33,831 nt of DNA from Sediminibacterium sp. C3 (GTDB lineage Bacteria; Bacteroidota; Bacteroidia; Chitinophagales; Chitinophagaceae): NCBI RefSeq assembly GCF_000508085.1, contig NZ_KI669560.1, forward strand, positions 2,135,811 to 2,169,641, in the 5' to 3' direction. Below, piece after piece: positions 15,567 to 23,464 of this stretch (position 1 is the stretch's first letter; each line of letters starts with the position of its first letter). The notes under the pieces were generated by a model that was given only the letters and a program-made list of their open reading frames with translations, searched no databases and was not told the DNA's origin. A program made the translations under genes and the position numbers.

Positions 15567-16618
15567 GATTTGGTTTTTTGATAGTTAATATACCAGGCAA
15601 TAACTTCATTATAACTCTTAATGCCAGCAGCTTGTTGTTGAAATTTTAAAAACTGATCGTACAATTCATTGCTGATAGGACTGATGGCATTTTTTCGCTG
15701 GTTAAAAAAATCCCTGATTTCTTTTCTATCCTGTTTCACTAAGGTATCCATCCTGCTGCTGTTTTCCTTGACCAGGTTTTCAAATTCAGTGTAGGGTAAT
15801 TGAGAAGAGAGCAGGTATTGTTCGTAGAAAGCATATCCCAGCAAATCTATATAAAGCGAATATTTCAGGGTGGGATTATTACTGGCTTCTGCAGCAAGGA
15901 GACCTGCGAAACTGGCTTCACTCTCACTGGCATAGCCCAGTTGATGAGCCACTTCGTGACAAATGATATAAGGATTCAGAATAGCCGGTAAATCGTCACG
16001 AAGGTTGGCTTCTCCGGTAAAAGGAATATAATATCCAGTAAAACCAATATAGTCAGCAACTGGTGTTAACCAGCTCTTTTTTACAGATTTAATTTGAATA
16101 GATAAAAAAGGGAACTGTGCTGTTGCATTTTTAAAACCCTTTTGGGCTTCTGTTATCAGTTCCTCTATTGACATTTTTTGTATTGGGCCCTGCCCTATCC
16201 ATTTTCTATAAAAATTAGCCGAATCAATCAGTTGATGGGTTAAGGCATTAATTTCAGCTCTAGAATAAGTTGCTTTACTTAATTTAAGTTGAGCGGCTAT
16301 GCCTTTTCGGTAATAATTAATCCCCCAGAAAAGCTGAAATACAAATATGGCAGTAAAAATCCATGTCCCTGCGACAACCCATTTTCTCTGAAACAGCTTT
16401 CTTAGAATGAGCAAAATAAGACCTGCATAAAGCCAATCTCCAATATTAAATGGAAAAATACCAGACAAGGTTCTCAGCCATTCCGATAAAAGTGGATAAA
16501 TTTTAGAGGAATAGTAGTTTTCCACAAAAGCTTCCCAATTCCCCAAAAAAAGGGTGAATATGGCCAAAATACCCAACGAAATACAAATTTTCAGGTTATT
16601 TTGGTCTTTTACAAGCAT
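15563..16618 (-). CDS. DUF3810 family membrane protein with HExxH motif
   Basis: A 351-residue protein. Three N-terminal membrane helices (about 10-27, 55-72 and 82-100) lead to a large extracytoplasmic domain holding YIICHEVAHQLGYASESEAS near residue 217: HEVAH, a classic zinc metallopeptidase signature, with a downstream ESEA glutamate as a plausible third ligand. This fits DUF3810, a Bacteroidota/Firmicutes family of putative zinc peptidases without a proven substrate. Protease activity is inferred from the motif. It precedes tspO with a 4-base overlap, forming a two-gene operon. It is divergent from the DUF177-rpmF-plsX operon across a 120-base spacer. Confidence 0.9.
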   Translation of the reverse strand: MLVKDQNNLKICISLGILAIFTLFLGNWEAFVENYYSSKIYPLLSEWLRTLSGIFPFNIGDWLYAGLILLILRKLFQRKWVVAGTWIFTAIFVFQLFWGINYYRKGIAAQLKLSKATYSRAEINALTHQLIDSANFYRKWIGQGPIQKMSIEELITEAQKGFKNATAQFPFLSIQIKSVKKSWLTPVADYIGFTGYYIPFTGEANLRDDLPAILNPYIICHEVAHQLGYASESEASFAGLLAAEASNNPTLKYSLYIDLLGYAFYEQYLLSSQLPYTEFENLVKENSSRMDTLVKQDRKEIRDFFNQRKNAISPISNELYDQFLKFQQQAAGIKSYNEVIAWYINYQKTKS

Positions 16619-16686
16619 ACTGAAACATCCTTTACCGGATAAAGTTACTACAGCAAATGAATCTCAGGGGCTTATTTTTAGTTTAC

Positions 16687-16718
16687 TTTGGCAAATTCCC
16701 TTGTTTTTTCTACCTTTG
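16687..16718 (+). promoter_or_regulatory. Consensus Bacteroidota promoter for the DUF177-rpmF-plsX operon
   Basis: TTTG at 16687-16690, exactly 20 bases, then TACCTTTG at 16711-16718: a full match to the Bacteroidota TTTG/TAnnTTTG promoter. The DUF177 ATG lies 20 bases downstream. Confidence 0.85.
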
Positions 16719-16738
16719 CAAACCCTTAAAACGTGGAT

Positions 16739-17284
16739 ATGAATCATCGGCGCGAATATGAGATCGCATTTGTGGGTTTGAAGCCGGGTGTTCATTTGTA
16801 CGAATACAAGGTGGACGACAAGTTCTTTATTCCATATGGCGAGCAGGATTTCAGCCTTTGTGATGCAACCGTAAAACTGTATCTCGACAAAAAATCGGGA
16901 TTCATGCAATTGAAATTTGATATTGACGGTAGTATTCAGGCAGGCTGTGATCGTTGTGGCAATACGCTTCCACTGCAACTTTGGGACGAGTTCAATATCA
17001 TTGTTAAAATGGTGGACGAACCAGATACCATGAATGAGCAGGAAGAAGATCCGGATGTTTATTACATCAGCAGAAACGAAAGCCACCTGATGGTTGCAGA
17101 CTGGATTTACGAATTCGTAAACCTGAGCATCCCTTTGCAAAAAACCTGTTCACCCGAAGAAATGGGTGGGCCGAAATGCAATAAAGAAGTCTTGGAAAAA
17201 TTAAAAAAGATGGAAGAAGATGCTGCCAAAGACAGCACTCCGACTATCTGGAAAGGACTGGAAAAATTTAAGGACTTAGAATAA
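16739..17284 (+). CDS. DUF177 (YceD-like) protein
   Basis: A 181-residue acidic soluble protein starting MNHRREYEIAFVGLKPG; an in-frame GTG two codons earlier is less likely. The core GCDRCGNTLPLQLWDEF matches the YceD/DUF177 pattern (CxxC in the middle), with a second Cys-containing motif near the end (TCSPEEMGGPKCNKEVLEKL). YceD is almost always next to rpmF and has been linked to 23S rRNA maturation in bacteria and plants. Here rpmF follows after 27 bases and plsX after that, the classic arrangement. Transcription probably starts at the promoter at 16687-16718. Confidence 0.93.
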   Translation: MNHRREYEIAFVGLKPGVHLYEYKVDDKFFIPYGEQDFSLCDATVKLYLDKKSGFMQLKFDIDGSIQAGCDRCGNTLPLQLWDEFNIIVKMVDEPDTMNEQEEDPDVYYISRNESHLMVADWIYEFVNLSIPLQKTCSPEEMGGPKCNKEVLEKLKKMEEDAAKDSTPTIWKGLEKFKDLE

Positions 17285-17311
17285 AATTTTTGATATTATA
17301 AATTTTGAGCA

Positions 17312-17506
17312 ATGCCAAATCCAAAACGCAGACATTCACAGCAAAGAAGTGCTAAAAGAAGAACGCACTATGTAGCACAGGAAGTTACTTTAAGCAAAGA
17401 TTCTACTACTGGAGAAATTCATGTTCGCCACCGTGCGCATGTAAGCGAAGGTAAATTGTTCTATAAGGGAAAACTGGTAGCTGAAAAAGCTCCATTGAAA
17501 GCGTAA
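17312..17506 (+). CDS. rpmF: 50S ribosomal protein L32
   Basis: A 64-residue basic protein, MPNPKRRHSQQRSAKRRTHY, with HVRHRAHVSEGKLFYKGK later: unmistakable bL32. It has none of the four zinc-binding cysteines, so it is the zinc-independent form. It sits between the DUF177 gene and plsX, the usual gene order, sharing their promoter. Confidence 0.98.
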   Translation: MPNPKRRHSQQRSAKRRTHYVAQEVTLSKDSTTGEIHVRHRAHVSEGKLFYKGKLVAEKAPLKA

Positions 17507-17539
17507 CCTTATAGTTCAACATACCATTTGCTTGCTGAA

Positions 17540-18487
17540 ATGAATATAGGAATAGACATGATGGGAGGTGATTTTGCACCGTTAGAAGCGGTGAAAGGTA
17601 TACTCCTGTACCTGAACAATTCCGATAATTCAGTAAACATATATTGCATAGGTGATGAAAACCTGGTTCAGCCTCTTGTAAAAGAGTACCAGCTTTCATC
17701 ACCTAATTTGCATTTTGTACATGCACCAGAAACCATTGGATACCATGAGCATCCAACCAAAGCCCTAAAAGAAAAGCAAAAGTCTTCCATCGCCATTGGT
17801 TTCCATTTATTGGCCAGCGGAAAACTGGATGCATTCATTAGTGCAGGTAATACCGGAGCAATGCTGGTGGGCGCTATGTTTAGCATCAAAGCCATTGAAG
17901 GGGTTAGCAGACCTACCATTGCCACTATTATGCCTAAATTAAATGGGCAGACCGGTGTTTTACTAGACGTGGGGTTAAATGCAGATTGTAAACCTGAAGT
18001 CTTAAACCAGTTTGCCGTATTGGGCAGTTTATATGCTGAACATATTCTGGGAATTCAGCAACCCAGTGTTGGTTTGGTAAATGTAGGTGAAGAGGAAGGT
18101 AAAGGCAATATTCTTGCTCAAGCAACCTATCCCCTGTTGAAAGAAAACAATCAGATTCATTTTATCGGAAATATTGAGGGAAGAGATTTCTTTAATGATA
18201 AAGCCGATGTGATGGTTTGTGATGGATTCACCGGAAACATTGTTTTAAAAATGGCAGAGTCTTTCTATGATATTGCCAAAGAAAGAAATCTCTCCAACGA
18301 TACTTATTTAAATCGTTTTCACTACGAAAACTATGGTGGTACCCCAGTTCTGGGCGTAGCCAAACCTGTAATTATTGGTCATGGAATTAGTAATGACAAA
18401 GCATTCTCGAATATGATTGCACTGGCTGAGAAAATGATCAGCAGTGATATCTGCAATAAAATGGCTGCTTCTTTTAAAGCATCCTAA
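17540..18487 (+). CDS. plsX: Phosphate acyltransferase PlsX
   Basis: Makes acyl-phosphate from acyl-ACP, the acyl donor for the first step of phospholipid synthesis; a peripheral inner-membrane enzyme. The chosen ATG gives 315 residues beginning MNIGIDMMGGDFAPLEAVKG, the standard PlsX start; an upstream in-frame TTG is rejected. Further motifs are FISAGNTGAMLVGAMF, RPTIATIMPKLNG, LLDVGLNADCKPE, DVMVCDGFTGNIVLKMAES and VIIGHGISNDKAFSNMI. The length is normal. It lies 33 bases after rpmF; the usual next gene, fabH, is absent and a PlsC-like acyltransferase gene follows after 22 bases. Confidence 0.97.
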   Translation: MNIGIDMMGGDFAPLEAVKGILLYLNNSDNSVNIYCIGDENLVQPLVKEYQLSSPNLHFVHAPETIGYHEHPTKALKEKQKSSIAIGFHLLASGKLDAFISAGNTGAMLVGAMFSIKAIEGVSRPTIATIMPKLNGQTGVLLDVGLNADCKPEVLNQFAVLGSLYAEHILGIQQPSVGLVNVGEEEGKGNILAQATYPLLKENNQIHFIGNIEGRDFFNDKADVMVCDGFTGNIVLKMAESFYDIAKERNLSNDTYLNRFHYENYGGTPVLGVAKPVIIGHGISNDKAFSNMIALAEKMISSDICNKMAASFKAS

Positions 18488-18509
18488 TCTAACACACTAA
18501 TAATTTTTC

Positions 18510-19082
18510 ATGTTCCGCATTCTTTGCAGGCTTCTTTTACGCTTAAGCGGATGGAAACTGGATTCCAACCTTCCCAAGGATATTCACAAATCAATAGTAA
18601 TTGCTGCCCCTCATACCAGTAATTGGGATTTCTGGTATATGATATTATCCTTTGGTATTTATGGATTGAGAATCAGGTTTACGGTAAAGAAAGAATGGAT
18701 GCGTTTCCCGTTTAAACTGATCATGAAACCGCTGGGTGGAATTGCTATTGATCGCAGTCCCAGAAAAGATGGTAACAGACCCAGTCTGGTAGAAGCAATG
18801 GTTGATTTATTCAATGCAAATGAAGAATTGATTATTGTTATTACACCAGAAGGTACAAGAAGCAAACAAACTTCCTGGAAAACCGGTTTCTTTCATGTGG
18901 CTCAGAATGCCCATGTACCTATTCTATTAGGCTATGTAGATTATAAAAAGAAAACTGCAGGCATTGGAAAAAAAGTAATCCCAACTTCATACCAGGAAAC
19001 CATGAAAGAAATCATGGAATTCTATCGTGATATACACCCCCGTTTCCCTGAAAAATTTGCGCTGGATCAAAGCTTTCTGTAG
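18510..19082 (+). CDS. 1-acylglycerol-3-phosphate acyltransferase-like protein
   Basis: A 190-residue acyltransferase of the PlsC superfamily. The catalytic H-x4-D block appears as PHTSNWDFWYM (about 34-44), followed by the substrate-binding GGIAIDRSPRKDG and VITPEGTRSKQTSWKTGFF (PEGTR). Members of this short cytosolic/peripheral group acylate lysophosphatidate or related lipids. No strong transmembrane segment is obvious beyond the first helix. Its place behind plsX suggests a role in phospholipid assembly, but the exact acceptor cannot be read from sequence. Confidence 0.9.
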   Translation: MFRILCRLLLRLSGWKLDSNLPKDIHKSIVIAAPHTSNWDFWYMILSFGIYGLRIRFTVKKEWMRFPFKLIMKPLGGIAIDRSPRKDGNRPSLVEAMVDLFNANEELIIVITPEGTRSKQTSWKTGFFHVAQNAHVPILLGYVDYKKKTAGIGKKVIPTSYQETMKEIMEFYRDIHPRFPEKFALDQSFL

Positions 19083-19108
19083 AAGCCATTTCATCAGGAA
19101 ATAAACAA

Positions 19109-19116
19109 TATCTTTG
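19109..19116 (+). promoter_or_regulatory. -7 element for the cystathionine beta-synthase gene
   Basis: TATCTTTG matches TAnnTTTG exactly and ends 19 bases before the ATG; a -33 TTTG is not evident. Confidence 0.5.
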
Positions 19117-19135
19117 AACAAACATTTGTTAGTTT

Positions 19136-20491
19136 ATGTGGAAGAAAAACGTATTGGAGACCATTGGTAATACCCCAATGATTCAGTTGAATAAAGTATC
19201 AAAAGGATTACCAGGAACCATCCTGGCCAAAGTAGATTACTTTAATCCCGGCAATTCCATTAAAGACCGTATGGCTTTAAAAATGGTGGAAGTAGCAGAG
19301 CAGGAAGGGAAATTAAAACCGGGTGGAACTATTATTGAAGGTACCAGTGGAAATACCGGCATGGGCTTGGCTTTAGCAGCCTGTGTAAAAGGATACAAAT
19401 GTATTTTTGTTACTACCGACAAACAATCCAAAGAGAAGGTTGATATACTAAAAGCAGTAGGTGCAGAAGTGATTGTATGTCCTACCAATGTTATGCCCGA
19501 TGATCCAAGAAGTTATTACAGTGTAGCCAAAAGACTCGGAAAAGAAATTCCCAATTCCATGTACATGAACCAGTATGATAACCTGGCCAATCGTCAGGCG
19601 CATTATGAAAGTACCGGTCCAGAAATATGGGAACAAACAGAAGGCAAAATAACCCACCTGGTATGTACGGCTGGTACCGGCGGTACTATTACGGGTACGG
19701 CGATGTATTTAAAAGAAAAGAATCCGAATATTCAGGTATGGGCTATTGACGTGTACGGTTCTCTCTTAACGCATTATTATCAGACGGGAGAAGTAAATAT
19801 GGACTATGTGCATCCCTATATCAGTGAAGGATTCGGAGAAGATTTTGTGCCGGAGAACTATGACATGAGTGTGATAGATCATTTTGAGCAGGTAACTGAT
19901 AAAGAGGGTGCTGTTATGGCCAGAAGGATCGCCAAGGAAGAAGGACTATTTTGCGGATACAGTGCAGGAAGTTGTTTGCAGGGATTGATGCAACTAAAAG
20001 ATAAACTACCGGCAGATGCAGTGGTGGTTTGTATTTTCCATGATCATGGCAGCAGATACGTAGGTAAAGTATATAACGATCAGTGGATGATGGAAAGAGG
20101 ATTCCTGGATGTTAAAACCTTCAAAGATATCGTGAATGGAAGACAGGCAAAACGATTGATCTCCGTTAGTCCGGAAGATACTGTTGCAGAAGCAGTAGCA
20201 CTCATGAAAAAATACGATATTGAGCATATACCTGTAATGCAGGAAGGTCAACCTATTGGATCTGTTTCAGAAAACGGTCTGTTTCTGAAAGTATTCAGTA
20301 ATTCTGATATTAAGGAAGCCAAAGTGCAAAGTGTACTTGAACCTTCCTACCCTGTTGTAGATTTTGATACACCGGTAGAAAGACTGGGAAGTTTAATTAA
20401 TAAAGAGACCGGAGCTGTACTGGCAAAAGATGAAAAAGGTGACTACCATATTGTTACCAAATACGATGTGTTGCAAAGTTTAGCTAAATAG
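19136..20491 (+). CDS. Cystathionine beta-synthase (PLP enzyme with CBS domains)
   Basis: A 451-residue protein. The catalytic domain (about 1-325) is of the cysteine synthase/CBS fold: NPGNSIKDRMALKM carries the PLP lysine (about 43), GTSGNTGMGLALAACVKGY binds the substrate carboxylate, and TAGTGGTITGTAMYLKEKNP binds the PLP phosphate. A C-terminal pair of CBS domains (about 335-450; DTVAEAVALMKKYDIEHIPV then VQSVLEPSYPVVDFDTPVER) gives regulation, probably by a nucleoside or S-adenosylmethionine. It condenses serine (or acetylserine) with homocysteine or sulfide; the reaction is not certain from sequence. A LysR gene starts 6 bases later. Confidence 0.92.
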   Translation: MWKKNVLETIGNTPMIQLNKVSKGLPGTILAKVDYFNPGNSIKDRMALKMVEVAEQEGKLKPGGTIIEGTSGNTGMGLALAACVKGYKCIFVTTDKQSKEKVDILKAVGAEVIVCPTNVMPDDPRSYYSVAKRLGKEIPNSMYMNQYDNLANRQAHYESTGPEIWEQTEGKITHLVCTAGTGGTITGTAMYLKEKNPNIQVWAIDVYGSLLTHYYQTGEVNMDYVHPYISEGFGEDFVPENYDMSVIDHFEQVTDKEGAVMARRIAKEEGLFCGYSAGSCLQGLMQLKDKLPADAVVVCIFHDHGSRYVGKVYNDQWMMERGFLDVKTFKDIVNGRQAKRLISVSPEDTVAEAVALMKKYDIEHIPVMQEGQPIGSVSENGLFLKVFSNSDIKEAKVQSVLEPSYPVVDFDTPVERLGSLINKETGAVLAKDEKGDYHIVTKYDVLQSLAK

Positions 20492-20497
20492 ATTACT

Positions 20498-21397
20498 ATG
20501 ATATCTACGCGACACATGGTTTTCATGCATGTTGCAGAGCTGTTGAGTTTTTCAAAAGCCAGTCAGGTACTATTTATTTCGCAGCCTGCCATTAGCAAAC
20601 ATATTCAGTTGCTGGAAGCGCAGTATCAGACAAAACTGTTTGAAAGAAAAGGACTTCAGATTGAGCTGACAGCAGCAGGTCAGTTACTGCTGAGTCGTTT
20701 ACAGACGGTAAAAACAATAGAGCAACAAACCGAATTTGATATTTCTGTTTTGCAGGATGCATTACAGGCAAGGGGTAATTTAAAATTAGGAGCCAGCACA
20801 ACCGTTGCCCTATATATCTTGCCCAAAGTTATGTCTGCATTTAACCAGCAATTTCAGCAAATAGAAATAAGTTTACTGAATCGAAATTCTGAATTGGTAA
20901 GAGAAGCATTAATTAACAAACAGATAAATCTGGGTATTATTGAAGAAAACAGTAAGGTTCCTCAGATACAGTACACTCCTTTTATTACCGATAAGGTGAT
21001 TGCTGTTTGTAGCAGTAATAGTAAGGTATTGAAAAAAAAAATCTATACCCTGCAGGAACTCATTGAATTGCCCATTGCTTTAAGAGAAGTGGGAAGCGGC
21101 ACTTTGGCTGTGCTTAAGCGGGGCTTGTCAAAACATAAAATTAAACTTTCCCAATTAAATGTAAAAGTGAGACTGGGAGGAACTGAGGCTTTGAAAAATT
21201 TCTTACTGGCTTCGGATGCGGTAGGTTTTCTTCCCAATATTTCAGTTCAAAAAGAATTAAAATCCGGAGAACTAAGAGAAATACAGATTGAAGGCCTCAA
21301 ATTAAAAAGACAGTTTTTCTTTATAGAACGCAAAGGTGAAAAGGCTGAGTTAAATAAAGTTTTCATTAAAATGGCCAATTCCATCTATAACTATTAG
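20498..21397 (+). CDS. LysR-family transcriptional regulator
   Basis: A 299-residue regulator. The N-terminal helix-turn-helix (about 5-65) reads FMHVAELLSFSKASQVLFIS, QPAISKHIQLLEAQYQTKLF and ERKGLQIELTAAGQLLLSRL, the standard LysR pattern. A periplasmic-binding-like effector domain follows (about 90-295; GNLKLGASTTVALYILPKVM and GFLPNISVQKELKSGELREI). It is 6 bases after the cystathionine beta-synthase gene, so co-transcribed, and is followed by twin palindromes and the threonine-synthase-like gene. Control of these sulfur/amino-acid genes is likely but inferred; the effector is unknown. Confidence 0.95.
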   Translation: MISTRHMVFMHVAELLSFSKASQVLFISQPAISKHIQLLEAQYQTKLFERKGLQIELTAAGQLLLSRLQTVKTIEQQTEFDISVLQDALQARGNLKLGASTTVALYILPKVMSAFNQQFQQIEISLLNRNSELVREALINKQINLGIIEENSKVPQIQYTPFITDKVIAVCSSNSKVLKKKIYTLQELIELPIALREVGSGTLAVLKRGLSKHKIKLSQLNVKVRLGGTEALKNFLLASDAVGFLPNISVQKELKSGELREIQIEGLKLKRQFFFIERKGEKAELNKVFIKMANSIYNY

Positions 21398-21432
21398 TTA
21401 TTGACTATAACTATATAATCATTTTAGATTAT
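21396..21432. promoter_or_regulatory. Twin palindromes, candidate LysR operator
   Basis: AGTTAT-N5-ATAACT (21396-21412) and ATAATC-N6-GATTAT (21415-21432) are two perfect inverted repeats back to back, between the lysR stop and the -7 box of the next gene. The layout suits LysR-type regulators, which bind two adjacent half-site pairs. Binding is inferred. Confidence 0.4.
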
Positions 21433-21443
21433 CAAGTCAGGAT

Positions 21444-21451
21444 TAGTTTTG
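21444..21451 (+). promoter_or_regulatory. -7 element for the threonine-synthase-like gene
   Basis: TAGTTTTG matches TAnnTTTG exactly and lies only 4 bases before the ATG at 21456. The transcript would begin at or past that ATG, favouring the in-frame ATG at 21480 as the true start. Confidence 0.5.
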
Positions 21452-21455
21452 CTAC

Positions 21456-22625
21456 ATGAAAAACCCAGCATCAGCAAGCATGACTATATCCGGAATACGT
21501 TCACTTGAATGCAGCAACTGCGGAAAATTGTATAGCCATGAAACAATACAGACATTTGCCACTTGCTGCAATGTTCCATTAAATGCAATTTATGATTTGC
21601 CCTTTAGAGATGCCCAATTTATCAATACAGCTCTCCAGACTATGTGGAGATATCAGCCAGTTTTACCTGTGCTAAATGAAACCAATATTGTTAGTTTGGA
21701 AGAAGGATTTACTCCGGTAAGCCAATTGAACAAATTATCCATGCATCTGGGAATACATGAGATCTGGTTGAAAGATGATGCCAAAAATCCAACTGGATCT
21801 TTCAAAGCCAGAGGATTGAGTATGGGAGTATCTAAAGCCAAAGAACTGGGCATTAAAAAAATGGTGATACCCACCGCAGGTAATGCCGGCGGAGCATTGA
21901 GTGCCTATTGTGCTAAAGCAGAAATTGAAGCAACCGTTATCATGCCCAGGCATACAGCAGAAACATTAAAAGAAGAATGTCGTATGTATGGAGCTAATTT
22001 AATTCTCTTAGATGGCTTAATAGATACTTGTGGCAAAATGGCAAGAAGTATTGCTGCAGAAACAGGTGCTTTCGACATGTCTACCATGAAAGAACCCTAC
22101 AGATTAGAGGGGAAGAAAACCCTGGGTTACGAAATTGCCGAACAATTTAACTGGTTATTACCTGATATTATTATATACCCTGCAGGTGGTGGCACTGGAT
22201 TAATCGGCATCTGGAAAGCTTTTAAGGAATTACTATCAATGAACCTTATTAAGGGCATATTACCCAAAATGGTTTTGGTACAATCTGATCAATGTTCTCC
22301 AATGGTACATTTATTTCAGGAGGGGAAACTACCAGACAGTTATGCTCCTCAATCATCCGCTGCCTATGGCCTGGCTGTTCCTTACCCATTTGCTACTCAA
22401 ATGATGCTAACTGTACTAAGGGAAAGCAATGGCATTGCTTTAACCGTATCTGAAAAAGAGATGGAAGATGGAATTCAGCAAATAGCTAAAGCGGAAGGTC
22501 AGTTACTAAGTCCGGAAGGGGCTGCTACTTTTATGGCAGCGAAAAAATTATTGCAGTCTCAATTCATAAAGGAAGCTGACAAGGTTTTACTGGTGAATAC
22601 GGGATCCTGGTACAAATACAGATAA
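21456..22625 (+). CDS. Threonine synthase-like PLP enzyme
   Basis: 389 residues; the ATG at 21480 (381 residues) may be the real start because the promoter sits so close. An N-terminal LECSNCGKLYSHE...CC cysteine motif is typical of the threonine synthases that carry a zinc-ribbon-like head. The PLP lysine is in NPTGSFKARGLSMGV, and the carboxylate loop is PTAGNAGGALSAYCA rather than TSGNTG. The PLP phosphate loop is YPAGGGTGLIGIWKAF. Threonine synthase turns O-phosphohomoserine into threonine, but paralogs of this fold act as cysteate synthase and others, so the substrate is uncertain. Neighbours are a LysR gene and a BtuF-like gene; no other threonine-pathway genes are near. Confidence 0.85.
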   Translation: MKNPASASMTISGIRSLECSNCGKLYSHETIQTFATCCNVPLNAIYDLPFRDAQFINTALQTMWRYQPVLPVLNETNIVSLEEGFTPVSQLNKLSMHLGIHEIWLKDDAKNPTGSFKARGLSMGVSKAKELGIKKMVIPTAGNAGGALSAYCAKAEIEATVIMPRHTAETLKEECRMYGANLILLDGLIDTCGKMARSIAAETGAFDMSTMKEPYRLEGKKTLGYEIAEQFNWLLPDIIIYPAGGGTGLIGIWKAFKELLSMNLIKGILPKMVLVQSDQCSPMVHLFQEGKLPDSYAPQSSAAYGLAVPYPFATQMMLTVLRESNGIALTVSEKEMEDGIQQIAKAEGQLLSPEGAATFMAAKKLLQSQFIKEADKVLLVNTGSWYKYR

Positions 22626-22647
22626 AGCTTTTGTAATTTGCGAAGCA

Positions 22648-23424
22648 ATGATGTCAGAATTATCTAATCAAAGAATTATTTCACTGGTACCAAGCATTAC
22701 CGAACTTTTATACGATCTGGGTCTGGGAAATCAGGTGGTAGGGATTACTAAATTTTGTGTGCACCCTCAAGAATGGTTTAGAAGTAAAACAAGAATTGGG
22801 GGAACCAAGCAAATTAATATTGAGACAATAAAATCAATGCATCCCACACTGGTGATTGCGAGCAAGGAAGAAAATATTAAAGAGCAGGTAGAACAACTTG
22901 CAGATTTCACTGAAATATTACTCACCGATGTTGTAGACTATAATACAGCCCTAAAGATGATAGAATCGGTTGGTCTTGCTACCGGTACTTTTGATAAAGC
23001 AAAAATCATCAGCGGCCAGATAGAAGCATCATTTCTGCAGTTGAATTCGTTTCTGCAAAAACAGCAATTTCAATCTACCCCCTGTGCCTATCTGATTTGG
23101 AAAGATCCTTATATGGTAGCCGGAGGTGATACATTCATTCATTCGATGTTGCATAAAATGAATTGTCTAAATACTTATGAGAATCAACTGCGGTATCCGG
23201 CAATTCATTTTGAGGATCCGGAATGGCAGGCAGCTAAAATGGTTTTCTTATCCAGTGAGCCCTATCCTTTTAAAGAAAAGCATATCGGTGAATTAAGTGC
23301 ACAATTTCCGGATAAAGCATTTTTACTGGTTGATGGTGAAATGTTCAGCTGGTATGGCAGTAGAATGCAGTATGCTCCTTCCTATTTTTCCAGCTTGTCT
23401 GAGCAATTGAATCGGGCCGATTAA
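22648..23424 (+). CDS. BtuF-like helical-backbone binding protein without signal peptide
   Basis: A 258-residue protein of the periplasmic-binding fold used for vitamin B12 and iron chelates: RIISLVPSITELLYDLGLGN, VVGITKFCVHPQEW, RIGGTKQINIETIKSMHPTL, and late EDPEWQAAKMVFLSSEPYPF. No signal peptide or lipobox precedes the domain; the first 12 residues are polar (MMSELSNQRI). No ABC permease or ATPase gene is in the window. It may be a cytoplasmic member of the family, or the start may have been lost. It lies 22 bases after the threonine-synthase-like gene and is probably co-transcribed. Confidence 0.82.
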   Translation: MMSELSNQRIISLVPSITELLYDLGLGNQVVGITKFCVHPQEWFRSKTRIGGTKQINIETIKSMHPTLVIASKEENIKEQVEQLADFTEILLTDVVDYNTALKMIESVGLATGTFDKAKIISGQIEASFLQLNSFLQKQQFQSTPCAYLIWKDPYMVAGGDTFIHSMLHKMNCLNTYENQLRYPAIHFEDPEWQAAKMVFLSSEPYPFKEKHIGELSAQFPDKAFLLVDGEMFSWYGSRMQYAPSYFSSLSEQLNRAD

Positions 23425-23464
23425 TGCCTTTTATTTTTTGTAGGCTTTTCATTATCTTAGCCAT

